This document shows, one piece after another, positions 1 through 8,323 of a stretch of 64,000 nt of DNA. The DNA is from Alistipes sp. Marseille-P5061 (lineage in GTDB: Bacteria; Bacteroidota; Bacteroidia; Bacteroidales; Rikenellaceae): positions 300,730-364,729 of the forward strand of contig NZ_LT985749.1 in the NCBI RefSeq assembly GCF_900290115.1. Reading direction: 5' to 3'. The translations under genes were made by a program, and so were the position numbers. Under the pieces are notes generated by a model. It worked only from the letters and a program-made list of their open reading frames with translations, searched no databases and had not been told where the DNA came from. Position 1 is the stretch's first letter, and every line of letters starts with the position of its first letter.

Positions 1-1
1 G

Positions 2-67
2 CGCAACATCTTCGACAAGCAGGAGGTCATCGCCGAGGGGTTCCGCTACTACGCAATCGGCAAATAG
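2..67 (+). CDS. C-terminal fragment of a UDP-glucose-type nucleotide-sugar dehydrogenase
   Basis: Only the last 21 codons and the TAG stop are inside the window. The peptide reads RNIFDKQ, then a GFRYYAIGK ending. UDP-glucose 6-dehydrogenases of Bacteroidota end in a similar way (DGRN, then GF-YY-IG), where the RN lies next to the NAD/substrate site. These enzymes oxidise UDP-glucose to UDP-glucuronate for surface polysaccharide. The gene runs in from the left and is followed by a strong terminator at 189-234. The assignment rests on one short motif, so other members of the family remain possible. Confidence 0.5.
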   Translation, partial: RNIFDKQEVIAEGFRYYAIGK

Positions 68-188
68 CCGGCCCCGTGCCGGCGACCCGGCGCGAACATG
101 GTGCCGGGCGGAAGGCAGGAGGCAGGAAGCGGAAGGGCTGCCGGACCGGAAACTGCCGGACCGAAGCCGGAAGAGACCCGGAACACAT
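68..188. repeat. GC-rich spacer with short degenerate repeats
   Basis: This non-coding spacer separates the dehydrogenase stop from its terminator. Between about 110 and 180 it contains imperfect repeats built on CTGCCGGACCG, with copies at 138-148 and 153-163 and further GCCGG-A words around them. The style resembles the longer arrays at 11521, 26221 and 55956. No open frame or RNA structure was recognised. Confidence 0.4.
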
Positions 189-234
189 AAAGAGCGTGGG
201 CAAGACCTGTTGGTCTTGCCCACGCTCTTTTTTT
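189..234 (+). terminator. Intrinsic terminator after the dehydrogenase
   Basis: A perfect 19-bp inverted repeat (189-207 and 212-230) encloses a TGTT loop and runs into seven Ts on the plus strand. It ends the rightward dehydrogenase transcript and lies just beyond the 3' end of the leftward sialidase gene. Confidence 0.9.
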
Positions 235-271
235 GCATATTACGGATAGACGGCTCCCGGAGCCTTGCGTG

Positions 272-1432
272 CTACCGCCCGTCATCCTCCCCGCGGGTGA
301 GCCACTCGGGGGTCAGACGCGTGAAGTAGATTTCGAAGCCGCGCTCCCAGTTGCCCACCTCGGTCAGAAGGCCGATATCGCCGTCGGGCAGCACCGTGAG
401 CGACGAATAGCCGGCATCACCGCTCCAGACGCTCCGCCGCACGGGCCACGTACACCCCTCGTCGTAGCTGAGCAGCACCGAGACGTTGCGCCGCTCGACC
501 GAATCGAGCGGAATCGAGTGCAGCATCCGATTGCGCCGGGCACCCTCGACGCGCAGCGTATAGCGCACGATATCGCCGTTGCAGGCGGGCGAAGGCATAT
601 CCTCCCACCGCTGCGGCTCGCTCCACGTCGCGCCGCGGTCCGCAGAAAGGGCATACTTGCGCCGCCCCTTGGCCGGATTGCGGATGCTCATCAGCCAGCT
701 GCCGTCGGCCCGCTCGACGAGCTTCGCCTCGTCGCCGTTCATATCGACCGGCGTGGGCAGCAGGCGCCAGCTGCGGCCGCCATCCTCCGACATGCAGACA
801 TAGTTGACCAGCGGCGGGGCCTCGCGTCCCGTACGGGCCGCCACGACGAAGAGCAGCGTCCCGTCGCGCAGCTGCAGCGCACGCCCCGAGGCGGCAAAGG
901 CGCCGTACCACCCCCGCGAGAGGGGATTTGCGCAGGCCGCGCCCCACAGTTGGGGCGTGATGCATTCGGGCGCGGACCACGTCTGCCCAAAATCGCCGCT
1001 CCGGCAGACGTTGATGTCAATCGGCGCCTCGGGCGTCGACTCCCACAGCCCGCGCCCCGAGGCGAAGATGCAGAGCAGCTCGCCCGAGCGGGCATCGCTC
1101 ACCAGCGCCGCATCGCCGTAGCCGCAGTCGCCGCGGTGTTCGGCAATCGGAATGACGGAGGACCAGGTACGGCCCCCGTCGGTGCTGCGCCGCGCCACGA
1201 GGTCGATTTTGTTGGGCAGGTCGCCCATCGACTCGAGCCGGCGGTCGGCCACGGCCACCAGCGAGCCGTCGTCGGCCGTCACCAGCGCCGGAATGCGGTA
1301 ATACTTCGAGCCTCCGTCACCGGGGGCGAAGAGGAGCGTGCTCACGGGCTCTTCGGGAGCCCCGGCACAGCCGCCGCACCCCAGCACGAGGGCGGCAAGC
1401 AGGATTCCGGACAAAATCTTCATCGCGTTCAT
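272..1432 (-). CDS. nanH: Exo-alpha-sialidase (GH33), lipoprotein
   Basis: 386 aa. Sialidases remove terminal sialic acid from host glycans. The N-terminus is a lipoprotein signal with lipobox LVLG-C19, so the enzyme is probably tethered to the outer membrane or cell surface. The arginine-bearing RIP motif is at 46-48 (YRIP), and five Asp-box repeats (S-x-D-x-G-x-T/S-W) fall at 83-90, 145-152, 215-222, 263-270 and 322-329. The GYSSL segment near 341 probably supplies the Tyr nucleophile, with Glu358 in LLTEVG as its partner. It is shorter than the roughly 540-residue Bacteroides enzymes because it lacks the extra N-terminal domain. It is the last gene of a leftward operon, 34 bp after the NanQ-like anomerase, which fits release and processing of Neu5Ac. 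ATG at 1432; a second ATG lies three codons in. Confidence 0.88.
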   Translation of the reverse strand: MNAMKILSGILLAALVLGCGGCAGAPEEPVSTLLFAPGDGGSKYYRIPALVTADDGSLVAVADRRLESMGDLPNKIDLVARRSTDGGRTWSSVIPIAEHRGDCGYGDAALVSDARSGELLCIFASGRGLWESTPEAPIDINVCRSGDFGQTWSAPECITPQLWGAACANPLSRGWYGAFAASGRALQLRDGTLLFVVAARTGREAPPLVNYVCMSEDGGRSWRLLPTPVDMNGDEAKLVERADGSWLMSIRNPAKGRRKYALSADRGATWSEPQRWEDMPSPACNGDIVRYTLRVEGARRNRMLHSIPLDSVERRNVSVLLSYDEGCTWPVRRSVWSGDAGYSSLTVLPDGDIGLLTEVGNWERGFEIYFTRLTPEWLTRGEDDGR

Positions 1433-1466
1433 CGCGGACGTGGAGGGTCAACGGCCACCGAGGGCG

Positions 1467-1916
1467 CTACTTGCGGACCTTGACGATAATCTTGCGAATC
1501 GACCCCTCGCCCACCATCGGAGCGTGGGCATCCTCGGGCAGCAGAATCGTGAACTGCCCCGGACGCAGCGTATAGTAGCACTGCGGCTCGTCGTCGTAGA
1601 AGCGGATGTCCTTCTCGGTGTCGAACTCGCCCAGCGGTTTGCGCACGTCGGCGCGGGGGCTCCAGCCGAAGGCCTCACGCTCGCCGCGGATGAGCACCTG
1701 GATGTCGATGTAGGCGTTGTGCACCTCGAGCTTGGCATCCGCGGGACGCTTCAGCTCGACGTCCATCACGTTGACGTAGATATCGCGGCCGTCGAGTTCG
1801 TGGGTACCCGGTTCGATGGTCGTCCAGTCGATGCGGGCAATGTGTTCGAAGGCCCGGGCCATGCGGGGCGAAAGCGCGTTGTAGAGGGCGCTGTTCTGCA
1901 GTGTGTCGAGAATCAT
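1467..1916 (-). CDS. nanQ: YhcH/YjgK/YiaL family protein, probable N-acetylneuraminate anomerase (NanQ-like)
   Basis: 149 aa, the normal length for this single-domain cupin-like family (DUF386). The E. coli member YhcH/NanQ speeds conversion of alpha-sialic acid, the form sialidases release, to the beta form. Visible hallmarks are the EVHNAYIDIQ segment (His66, Asp71) and the LLPEDAHAP loop with His131; these are the kind of residues expected to bind metal in the fold. No signal peptide, so cytoplasmic. It sits 12 bp after the upstream EEP gene and 34 bp before the sialidase. The family also contains members linked to other sugars, so the sialic acid role depends on the neighbouring sialidase and is an inference. 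Confidence 0.8.
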   Translation of the reverse strand: MILDTLQNSALYNALSPRMARAFEHIARIDWTTIEPGTHELDGRDIYVNVMDVELKRPADAKLEVHNAYIDIQVLIRGEREAFGWSPRADVRKPLGEFDTEKDIRFYDDEPQCYYTLRPGQFTILLPEDAHAPMVGEGSIRKIIVKVRK

Positions 1917-1928
1917 ATCGGTTTGGTT

Positions 1929-3080
1929 TTAGTCGTTTTCATAGTTTCGCCTGAGGCGCACGACCACCGGCAGGTGGTCCGAATAATCGACCTGGGGCAC
2001 CTCGTAGGAGAGGGGCTCAAGTCCGTCGGACGTGAGCACGTAGTCGATGCGCAGCGTGTTGAAGAAGCCCTGGAAGGTATAGGAGTAGCCGCGGCCGCAG
2101 CTGCGGAAGGCGTCGGTCAGCCCGCGCGCCATGCGGCGGTAGACGTACGACATGGGGGTGTCGTTGAAGTCGCCGCAGACAATCATCCGGTAGGGCGTCG
2201 CCGCCATCACGCTGCGAATCGTATCGACCTGCTCGGCCCGCAGCACGCTGTTGCGGCACAGGCGGGAGAGGATGCTGCGGATTTTCTCCTCGCGCGCCGT
2301 ATCCGAAACGTAGCGGTGCGTGGTGAGGTATTTGGCGTCGTACACCGTGATTTCGGTCGAATGGAGGTGGTTGTTGAAGACCCGGACGGTATCCTCGCCC
2401 ACCAGCAGGTCGGCCCAGATGGAGGTGCGGGGGATGATGGTCCCCGAGCGCAGAATCCGGTAGCGGCTCAGGATGGCCTGCTGGCTGCCCCGCTCCGCGC
2501 GGTTCTGCTCCTCGGTGCGGTTGCCGAGCGTCATGCGGTAGCGGCCGGCCAGCTGCGAGAAGGCCTCGCTCTCGGCCGCCTTCCGGTGGTCGAACTCCTG
2601 CAGGCAGATGATGTCGGGCTCCTGCTCGCCCAGAAGGCCGGCGATAGGCCCCTCCTGCCACCCCACTTTGGGATAGTAGAAGCCCCGGATGTTGTAGGAG
2701 AGCACCTTGAAGGCATCGCGGCCGTACTCCTCGGTCTCGTAGGCGCGGCGGAACTCGGGCTTGTAGTAGAGCCCCAGCCGGAAGAGCCCCGCCACGACGC
2801 AGACGAGCAACATTCCGGCGCGTCCCCACCGCCAGCGGATGACCCAGTAGAGGGCCAGCAGCACGGTGGCGACGTAGGTCAGCGGCGCACCCAGCCCCAG
2901 AATCGGGAAAAACCGCGAGCCCGCCGGGTGGACGTAGGGCGCGCACAGCGTCAGCACCATCGCCACGACGGCCAGATAGGCCAGCACCGTCATCACGACA
3001 TCGAGCAGCAGCATCACCGCACCGCGGCGGCTCCGCTTGCGGCCGTTGCCGCTCCGGTATTCATCGTAATATTCGGACAT
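1929..3080 (-). CDS. Membrane-anchored endonuclease/exonuclease/phosphatase family protein
   Basis: 383 aa. Three hydrophobic segments at about 20-46, 56-82 and 88-105 precede a C-terminal EEP (DNase I-like) domain. Metal and catalytic signatures are visible: LSYNIRG with Asn130, ICLQEFD with Glu162, the GDFND motif near 300, and the terminal YSDHLPVV with its Asp-His pair near 370. Proteins with three N-terminal helices and an EEP domain are common in Bacteroidota but their substrate (nucleic acid, inositol phosphate or lipid) is not settled. It lies 25 bp after the rhomboid gene and 12 bp before nanQ, probably one transcript. The fold is certain, the substrate unknown. Confidence 0.85.
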   Translation of the reverse strand: MSEYYDEYRSGNGRKRSRRGAVMLLLDVVMTVLAYLAVVAMVLTLCAPYVHPAGSRFFPILGLGAPLTYVATVLLALYWVIRWRWGRAGMLLVCVVAGLFRLGLYYKPEFRRAYETEEYGRDAFKVLSYNIRGFYYPKVGWQEGPIAGLLGEQEPDIICLQEFDHRKAAESEAFSQLAGRYRMTLGNRTEEQNRAERGSQQAILSRYRILRSGTIIPRTSIWADLLVGEDTVRVFNNHLHSTEITVYDAKYLTTHRYVSDTAREEKIRSILSRLCRNSVLRAEQVDTIRSVMAATPYRMIVCGDFNDTPMSYVYRRMARGLTDAFRSCGRGYSYTFQGFFNTLRIDYVLTSDGLEPLSYEVPQVDYSDHLPVVVRLRRNYEND

Positions 3081-3105
3081 ACTACGCAGGGTTGAACATC
3101 AGAAA

Positions 3106-3714
3106 TCAGAAGTAGATGTTTCCGCGCCGCTTCCAGTAGTGGAGCAGCAGGAATCCCCACAACATGCCTCCCACGTGGGCGAAATGGGCCACGTTGCCGC
3201 CGTAGCCGGTCCAGCCCAGGAAGAGCTCGATGACGCCGTAGATGATGACGAACCACTTGGCCTTCATCGGGATGGGCGGGATGAGCAGCACAATCATCGC
3301 GTTGGGATGCATCACGCCGAAGGCGAGCAGCAGCCCCATGACGGCACCCGAGGCGCCGACCAGCTGGATGTAGTATTCGCCCGAGGCCCATGCGGCGAGC
3401 ATCTGGATGAGCGCCGCGCCGATGCCGCAGGCCATGTAGTAGACCAGGAAGCGGCGCGAGCCGAGCTCGTACTCGAGTGTGCGGCCGAACATCCACAGCG
3501 CAAACATGTTGAAGAAGACATGCTCGAAGTTGGCATGCAGGAACATGTAGGTGACGAACTGGTAGGTGTGGAAGAGCGGGTTGCCCACCCAGAAGAGCGA
3601 GCCGAAGCCGAAAATCCACTTCCCCAGCGGCAGCAGCGCCGTGGCCATGTAGACCAGCACGTTGATGATTATCAGATTGAGCACCACGGGGGGTGTCTGG
3701 AAAGTGCGGTTCAT
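3106..3714 (-). CDS. Rhomboid family intramembrane serine protease
   Basis: 202 aa with about six membrane helices, the basic rhomboid core. The helix-2 motif HANFEHVFFNM (His60, His65, Asn69) is present. The catalytic Ser122 lies in GASGAVMG, and His180 sits in VAHFAHVGGMLWG, the usual dyad of helices 4 and 6. Rhomboids cut transmembrane proteins inside the membrane. It is the first gene of the rhomboid-EEP-nanQ-sialidase series and has its own -7 box at 3790-3797, within the 3' end region of mutL. The substrate cannot be told from sequence. Confidence 0.92.
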   Translation of the reverse strand: MNRTFQTPPVVLNLIIINVLVYMATALLPLGKWIFGFGSLFWVGNPLFHTYQFVTYMFLHANFEHVFFNMFALWMFGRTLEYELGSRRFLVYYMACGIGAALIQMLAAWASGEYYIQLVGASGAVMGLLLAFGVMHPNAMIVLLIPPIPMKAKWFVIIYGVIELFLGWTGYGGNVAHFAHVGGMLWGFLLLHYWKRRGNIYF

Positions 3715-3789
3715 AACGGAAAATCTCTTTTACTTCTCTAACGTTGTCCAGCCTCGGGAAGCGCATCAACGCCGTGCCGGGCCGGCATG

Positions 3790-3797
3790 CAAAGGTA
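3790..3797 (-). promoter_or_regulatory. -7 box for the rhomboid operon
   Basis: TACCTTTG on the minus strand matches the Bacteroidota -7 consensus TAnnTTTG. It lies about 75 bp upstream of the rhomboid ATG, in the gap after mutL. No matching -33 TTTG was seen at the usual spacing, so strength is uncertain. Confidence 0.55.
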
Positions 3798-3814
3798 ACA
3801 AATTATCGGCGAAG

Positions 3815-5887
3815 TCACCCGAGCCGCGCGCGAATATCTTCGGCCGTGAACTCGGCCATGATGCGCTTGCCCGAGGGGGTAAAGCTGGGGTTGCCGCACG
3901 CCGCAAGGCGGTCGAGCAGCGCCTGCACCTCCTCCCGGGCAAAGGAGGCCTTCGCCCCGCGCGTTGCGCTGCGGGCCATGACGGCGGCCACCTTTTCGCG
4001 CCGGGCGTCAGCCGCCCCCACCGGCGTGTCGAACTGCTGCAGCAGCTCGTAGAGCAGCATGTCGACCCCTTCGGCCGAAATCTCGGCCGGGAGCCCCTTG
4101 ACGTCGATGGAGCCGCCGACCCCGAAGTCAAGGTCGAAGCCCAGCGCCGCCACCTCGACCGAATGCTCCTCGAGCAGCGCATACTCCTCCTCCGAGAGGA
4201 GCAGATGCTCGGGGAAGAGCAGCTGCTGGCTGGGCGCCGCACCCGAGCTCAGCGTCGCCAGATAGTATTCGTAGAGCACCCGCTCGCGGGCACGCCGCAG
4301 GTCGACTGCCACCAGCCGTCCGCCGTACGAGGCGGCGGCGTATCCGCCCGCCAGCGGAATGGCCCCGGCAAAGGCGGGCGCCCCGCCGTCGAGCTGAAGC
4401 TGCTGCTGCTCGCCCACCGACGAGGAGACGAACTCCAGCTCGCTCTCCTCCTCCCCTGCGGTGCCCTGCTCACTCGGCGAGACGATGTCGTCGAACTCCT
4501 CGGCCGAGGCTCCGCCGTCGAATGCGTCAAAAGCGGTGGCACCCGGCGAAAGGCTCCGCCAGGGGGCCGCATCGGCCTCGTCCGGCTCCCCAGCCGGGCC
4601 GGCATCGGAAGGACGGAATGCCGGAATGCCGGCACCGCCCGGCTGCCGGGCTCCGGCGCGCGGCGCGAAGGAGGCGGCGCTGTCGGCCACCTCCGTCGAG
4701 GCGTCGGGCACCGTATAGGGGACATCGAAGCCCGTGAACTCCTCGTTGGGGTCGGGAGCCGTCGGGTCGATGTAGGATTCGCGGAAGGGGTTGTAGTCGA
4801 GGTTCGACTGCGCGGGGGGTTCGCTGTAGAGCGCGCCGCGGCGCAGCACCGGAATCTCGACCGTACGGTCGCTGTCGAAGTCCATCATCGGCACGGCGCC
4901 CGTCTTGGCGAGCGTCTCGCGCACGGCAGCGTTGATAATCTGCCATACGGCCTCCTCGTCGGCGAACTTCACCTCGGTCTTCTGCGGATGGACGTTCACG
5001 TCGATGCGCGCCGGGTCAACCGTCAGGTAGAGGAAATAGGAGGGCGCGCAGTTGCCGGGGATGAGCTTCTCGTAGGCCTTCATGATGGCGCTGTAGAGGT
5101 AGCTGCTCTTGAAGTAGCGGCCGTTGACGAAGAGGAACTGCTCCGTATTGCGCTTCTTGGCGGCAGCCGGCTGGCCGATGAAGCCCTCGACCGAGGCGAT
5201 TGAGGTGTCGGCCGAGACCTCCAGCAGATTCTGCTTGATGTGGCGCCCGATGACGTCGACAATGCGCGTGGCGAGCGTCGCCGCCCTCAACCGGTAGAGC
5301 GGGGCGTCGTTGGAGTAGAGCTCGAAGGCGACCTGCGGATTGCAGAGCGCCACGCGCTGGAATTCGGCCTTGATTTGGTTCGACGACGTGGTGCTCTTCT
5401 CCAGGAAGCGGCGCCGCGCCGGCACGTTGTAGAAGAGGTTACGCACGAAGAACTGCGACCCCACGGGGCAGGCCACGGGCTCCTGCGAGACGAAGACGCC
5501 GCCGTTGATTTCGGTGCGCGTACCCACCTCGTCGCCCTCCTGGCGCGTGCGCAGCTCGACCTGCGAGACGGCCGCAATCGAGGCGAGCGCCTCGCCGCGA
5601 AATCCGAAGGTGTGCAGCGCATAGATATCCTCGACCGAACGGATTTTACTCGTCGCATGGCGGTCGAAGGCCATGCGGGCATCGACGGGCGACATGCCGC
5701 AGCCGTTGTCGACAATCTGAATCAGGTCGCGGCCGCCGTCGCGGAAGTTGACCTTCACCTCCGTGGCTCCGGCATCGATGGCATTCTCCATCATCTCCTT
5801 CACCACCGAAGCGGGGCGGTTGACCACCTCGCCGGCCGCAATCTGGTTGGCGACAACCTCGGGCAGAAGTCTGATTTTGTCTGCCAT
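3815..5887 (-). CDS. mutL: DNA mismatch repair protein MutL
   Basis: 690 aa. The N-terminal GHKL ATPase is intact: MMENAIDAG with Glu34 and Asn35, DNGCGM at 60-65 and GFRGEAL at 95-101. A Pro/Ala/Gly-rich linker follows (about 340-500), then the C-terminal dimerisation domain. In endonuclease-type MutLs that domain carries DQHA-x2-E-x4-E, a Cys in ACR, and CPHGRP. Here the first motif reads DLRRARE from Asp529, the Cys position reads ARSAT, and the last motif reads TPSGKR at about 670-675. The metal-binding residues are therefore largely missing, which suggests no nicking activity. Followed by the rhomboid gene after 100 bp and preceded by a small membrane protein gene only 4 bp away. Confidence 0.96.
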   Translation of the reverse strand: MADKIRLLPEVVANQIAAGEVVNRPASVVKEMMENAIDAGATEVKVNFRDGGRDLIQIVDNGCGMSPVDARMAFDRHATSKIRSVEDIYALHTFGFRGEALASIAAVSQVELRTRQEGDEVGTRTEINGGVFVSQEPVACPVGSQFFVRNLFYNVPARRRFLEKSTTSSNQIKAEFQRVALCNPQVAFELYSNDAPLYRLRAATLATRIVDVIGRHIKQNLLEVSADTSIASVEGFIGQPAAAKKRNTEQFLFVNGRYFKSSYLYSAIMKAYEKLIPGNCAPSYFLYLTVDPARIDVNVHPQKTEVKFADEEAVWQIINAAVRETLAKTGAVPMMDFDSDRTVEIPVLRRGALYSEPPAQSNLDYNPFRESYIDPTAPDPNEEFTGFDVPYTVPDASTEVADSAASFAPRAGARQPGGAGIPAFRPSDAGPAGEPDEADAAPWRSLSPGATAFDAFDGGASAEEFDDIVSPSEQGTAGEEESELEFVSSSVGEQQQLQLDGGAPAFAGAIPLAGGYAAASYGGRLVAVDLRRARERVLYEYYLATLSSGAAPSQQLLFPEHLLLSEEEYALLEEHSVEVAALGFDLDFGVGGSIDVKGLPAEISAEGVDMLLYELLQQFDTPVGAADARREKVAAVMARSATRGAKASFAREEVQALLDRLAACGNPSFTPSGKRIMAEFTAEDIRARLG

Positions 5888-5891
5888 CCGT

Positions 5892-6344
5892 CTACTCCTC
5901 CCCCTGATAATCGTTCGGCACCACCGTGATGGGCTGCGCCTGCCACTCCACGTCGCTCACACCGCGCTGGTCCAGCTCATTGGCCGGCCGGCGCTGCTCG
6001 ACAACCTGCTCCTGACGCTCGCGGGCCGAGCCCTGCACCCACAAGAAGAGGCGGGCCAGACGCGGGAAGAGCAGCACGATGATGAGCAGCATGACGACCA
6101 CGCCGAGCATCATCTTCCAAATCTGGCGGCGGCCCGACCGCTCCTCCTCGGAACGGCGTGCGGCACGTGCCTCGCGCTGCGTGCGAATCAGCTGGCCGGG
6201 GCGGTACTCGCGCTCCTCGTCCTCCGACCGTTTGCCGAGCAGTTCGGCACGGCGCTGCTCGCGGGCCTCCTTTTCGGGGTCGTAGTAGCGCGGTATGTAG
6301 TTGAATTTGTTCGGATGCTTCTTGTAGGGACCGAAACCGGACAT
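5892..6344 (-). CDS. Conserved small single-pass membrane protein
   Basis: 150 aa from the ATG at 6344, which gives an N-terminus MSGFGPYKK. A longer frame begins with TTG upstream and is less likely. The first half is hydrophilic and charged (RYYDPEKE, then Arg/Glu-rich), and one strong transmembrane helix follows at about 95-118. The tail after it is short and polar. The gene lies 4 bp before mutL, a neighbour pairing typical of Bacteroidota. No function can be assigned; the topology suggests the N-terminal half is cytoplasmic. Confidence 0.8.
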   Translation of the reverse strand: MSGFGPYKKHPNKFNYIPRYYDPEKEAREQRRAELLGKRSEDEEREYRPGQLIRTQREARAARRSEEERSGRRQIWKMMLGVVVMLLIIVLLFPRLARLFLWVQGSARERQEQVVEQRRPANELDQRGVSDVEWQAQPITVVPNDYQGEE

Positions 6345-6389
6345 AGCTTCAAGTGTTTGGTGGTTGCACAAAAAAGGGAAAAATCCGCC

Positions 6390-6408
6390 CCTTTACCCGG
6401 TAAAGGTA
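6390..6408 (-). promoter_or_regulatory. Probable promoter with an overlapping palindrome
   Basis: Minus-strand TACCTTTA at 6401-6408 is one base from the TAnnTTTG -7 consensus and sits about 57 bp before the ATG at 6344. It overlaps a perfect palindrome, CCTTTACC-C-GGTAAAGG (6390-6406), that could be an operator for the small protein-mutL unit. Regulation is inferred from position only. Confidence 0.4.
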
Positions 6409-6435
6409 CGAATTTTTCCCGCCATTTATTATCCG

Positions 6436-7608
6436 CTAACGGAAGAAACTCTTCATCCGCTCGAAGATATTCTGATTTTTGACCGATTCGGCCTTCTGGA
6501 ACGAAGGCTGCTGGGCCAGCTGCTCGACCAGGCGCTTCTCCTCGGAGGTGAGCTTCGAGGGGATGGTGATGTCGACCACCACCAGCTCGTCGCCGCGGCC
6601 GTAGCCGTTCACGTCGGGCAGACCCTTGCCCGCCAGACGCAGCACCTTGCCCGCATGGGTTCCCGGCGCAATCTTGATTTTGGCGCGGCCGCCCACGGTC
6701 GGCACTTCGACCGTACCGCCCAGCAGGGCCGTCGTCACCGTGATGTTCAGGTTGTGAATCAGGTCGTTGCCGTCACGCGTCAGTTCGGGGTCCGGCTCCT
6801 CCTCGATGAGCACCTGCAAATCGCCGTTCACGCCGCCCTGGCGTGCCGCATTGCCCTTGCCCGAGACGGTGAGGACCATGCCCTCGCCCACGCCGGCCGG
6901 AATCTTGATTTCGACCACCTCCTGACCGCGCAGCGTCCCTTCGCCCTTGCACTGGTCGCACGCGGCCGTGATGACCTTGCCCGTACCGCCGCACGTGGGG
7001 CAGACACCCTGCGTCTGCATGCGGCCGAAGAAGGTGTTCTCGACGCGCGTCACATAGCCCGTACCGCCGCACTTCGAGCAGGTTGCATAGGAGTTGGCAT
7101 CCTTGGCACCCGTGCCGCCGCACTTGTCGCACGCTACGGTCTTGTTGATTTTGAGCTTCTTGGTCACGCCGTTGGCAATCTCCTCGAGCGTCAGCTTGAC
7201 CTTGATACGGATGTCCGAACCGCGATTCACGCGCCGGCCGCCGCCCGTCGACGACGAGCGGAACCCTCCGCCGCCGAAGTGGCCGCCGAAGATGTCGCCG
7301 AACTGCGAGAAGATATCCTCCATCGAGAAGCCGCCGCCGCTGAAGCCGCCGAAACCGCCGGCTCCGCCGCCCGCCGCGCCGCTCATGCCGGCATGGCCGT
7401 ACTGGTCGTAGCGCGCACGCTTGTCGGGATTCGAGAGCACGTCGTATGCCTCGGCCGCCTCCTTGAACTTCTCCTCGGCCTCCTTGTCGCCGGGGTTCTT
7501 GTCCGGGTGGTACTTGATGGCCGCCTTGCGGTAGGCCTTCTTTATTTCGTCTGCGTTAGCGTTCCTGGCAACGCCCAGGACCTCGTAATAATCCCTTTTC
7601 TCTGCCAT
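6436..7608 (-). CDS. dnaJ: Chaperone protein DnaJ
   Basis: 390 aa, full length. Order of parts: J domain with the HPD tripeptide at 34-36 in [10 protein letters not shown], a Gly/Phe-rich segment at about 80-125, four zinc-finger CxxCxGxG repeats between about 150 and 230 ([32 protein letters not shown]), and the C-terminal substrate-binding domain. DnaJ delivers unfolded clients to DnaK and stimulates its ATPase. It follows grpE by only 4 bp, so the two are co-transcribed; dnaK is not in the window. Confidence 0.98.
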   Translation of the reverse strand: MAEKRDYYEVLGVARNANADEIKKAYRKAAIKYHPDKNPGDKEAEEKFKEAAEAYDVLSNPDKRARYDQYGHAGMSGAAGGGAGGFGGFSGGGFSMEDIFSQFGDIFGGHFGGGGFRSSSTGGGRRVNRGSDIRIKVKLTLEEIANGVTKKLKINKTVACDKCGGTGAKDANSYATCSKCGGTGYVTRVENTFFGRMQTQGVCPTCGGTGKVITAACDQCKGEGTLRGQEVVEIKIPAGVGEGMVLTVSGKGNAARQGGVNGDLQVLIEEEPDPELTRDGNDLIHNLNITVTTALLGGTVEVPTVGGRAKIKIAPGTHAGKVLRLAGKGLPDVNGYGRGDELVVVDITIPSKLTSEEKRLVEQLAQQPSFQKAESVKNQNIFERMKSFFR

Positions 7609-7612
7609 GGTT

Positions 7613-8287
7613 CTACTCTCCTACAACAACTTTAGCGAATCGCAGCACCTTGTCGCCCAGCATGTAACCCGTCTGGACCACATCGATGACGCGACCCTTG
7701 TTCTCTTCGCCGGCCGCGAACTTGGCCACGGCCTCGTGCAAATCGGCGTCGAATTCGTTGCCCTTGGCCTCAATCTCCGTCACGCCGCGCTGACGCAGCG
7801 CCTCGGTAAACTTCTGGGCAATGAGGTTGACGCCCGCCCGCAGCGCCGCAATGTCGTCGCTCTTCTCCATCGCCTCGACGGCGCGCTGCACGTCGTCGCG
7901 CACCGGCAGCAGCGCCAGCAGCACGTCGCGACCGCCGGTCTGCACCAGCTCCATCTTCTCGCGCAGCGTACGCTTGCGGTAGTTGTCGAATTCGGCCTGC
8001 AGACGCAGGTACTTGTCGCGCCACTCGGCGATTTCGGCCTCGAGGTCGGGCTTCTGCTCCTCCTTCGCGGCCTCGGCCGACTCCTTGTCGGAAGCCTTCT
8101 TGTCGGCTGCATCCGCCTCTGACATCGTGTCATGCGCGGCCTCACCGCCGTCTGCCATATTGGCACGTGCGGACTCTTCGCCGGCAGGTTCACCGCTCGC
8201 TCCCTTGGAGCCCTCGCGGTCCTTAACCTCCTCGTTATAAACTTTTTCCTGTTCCATATATCTGTGTTTTTTCATATTTTCCGACAT
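7613..8287 (-). CDS. grpE: Nucleotide exchange factor GrpE
   Basis: 224 aa by the longest reading; later in-frame ATGs at 8275 and 8257 are possible starts. A long acidic and Ala/Glu-rich N-terminal extension leads into the coiled-coil dimerisation helix ([17 protein letters not shown]) and the beta-rich head ending in [16 protein letters not shown], the GrpE signature. GrpE releases ADP from DnaK. Directly upstream of dnaJ with 4 bp between them. Confidence 0.95.
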   Translation of the reverse strand: MSENMKKHRYMEQEKVYNEEVKDREGSKGASGEPAGEESARANMADGGEAAHDTMSEADAADKKASDKESAEAAKEEQKPDLEAEIAEWRDKYLRLQAEFDNYRKRTLREKMELVQTGGRDVLLALLPVRDDVQRAVEAMEKSDDIAALRAGVNLIAQKFTEALRQRGVTEIEAKGNEFDADLHEAVAKFAAGEENKGRVIDVVQTGYMLGDKVLRFAKVVVGE

Positions 8288-8323
8288 CTATGGCACAAAA
8301 TGCATACCAAGCGGCCGAATGCG

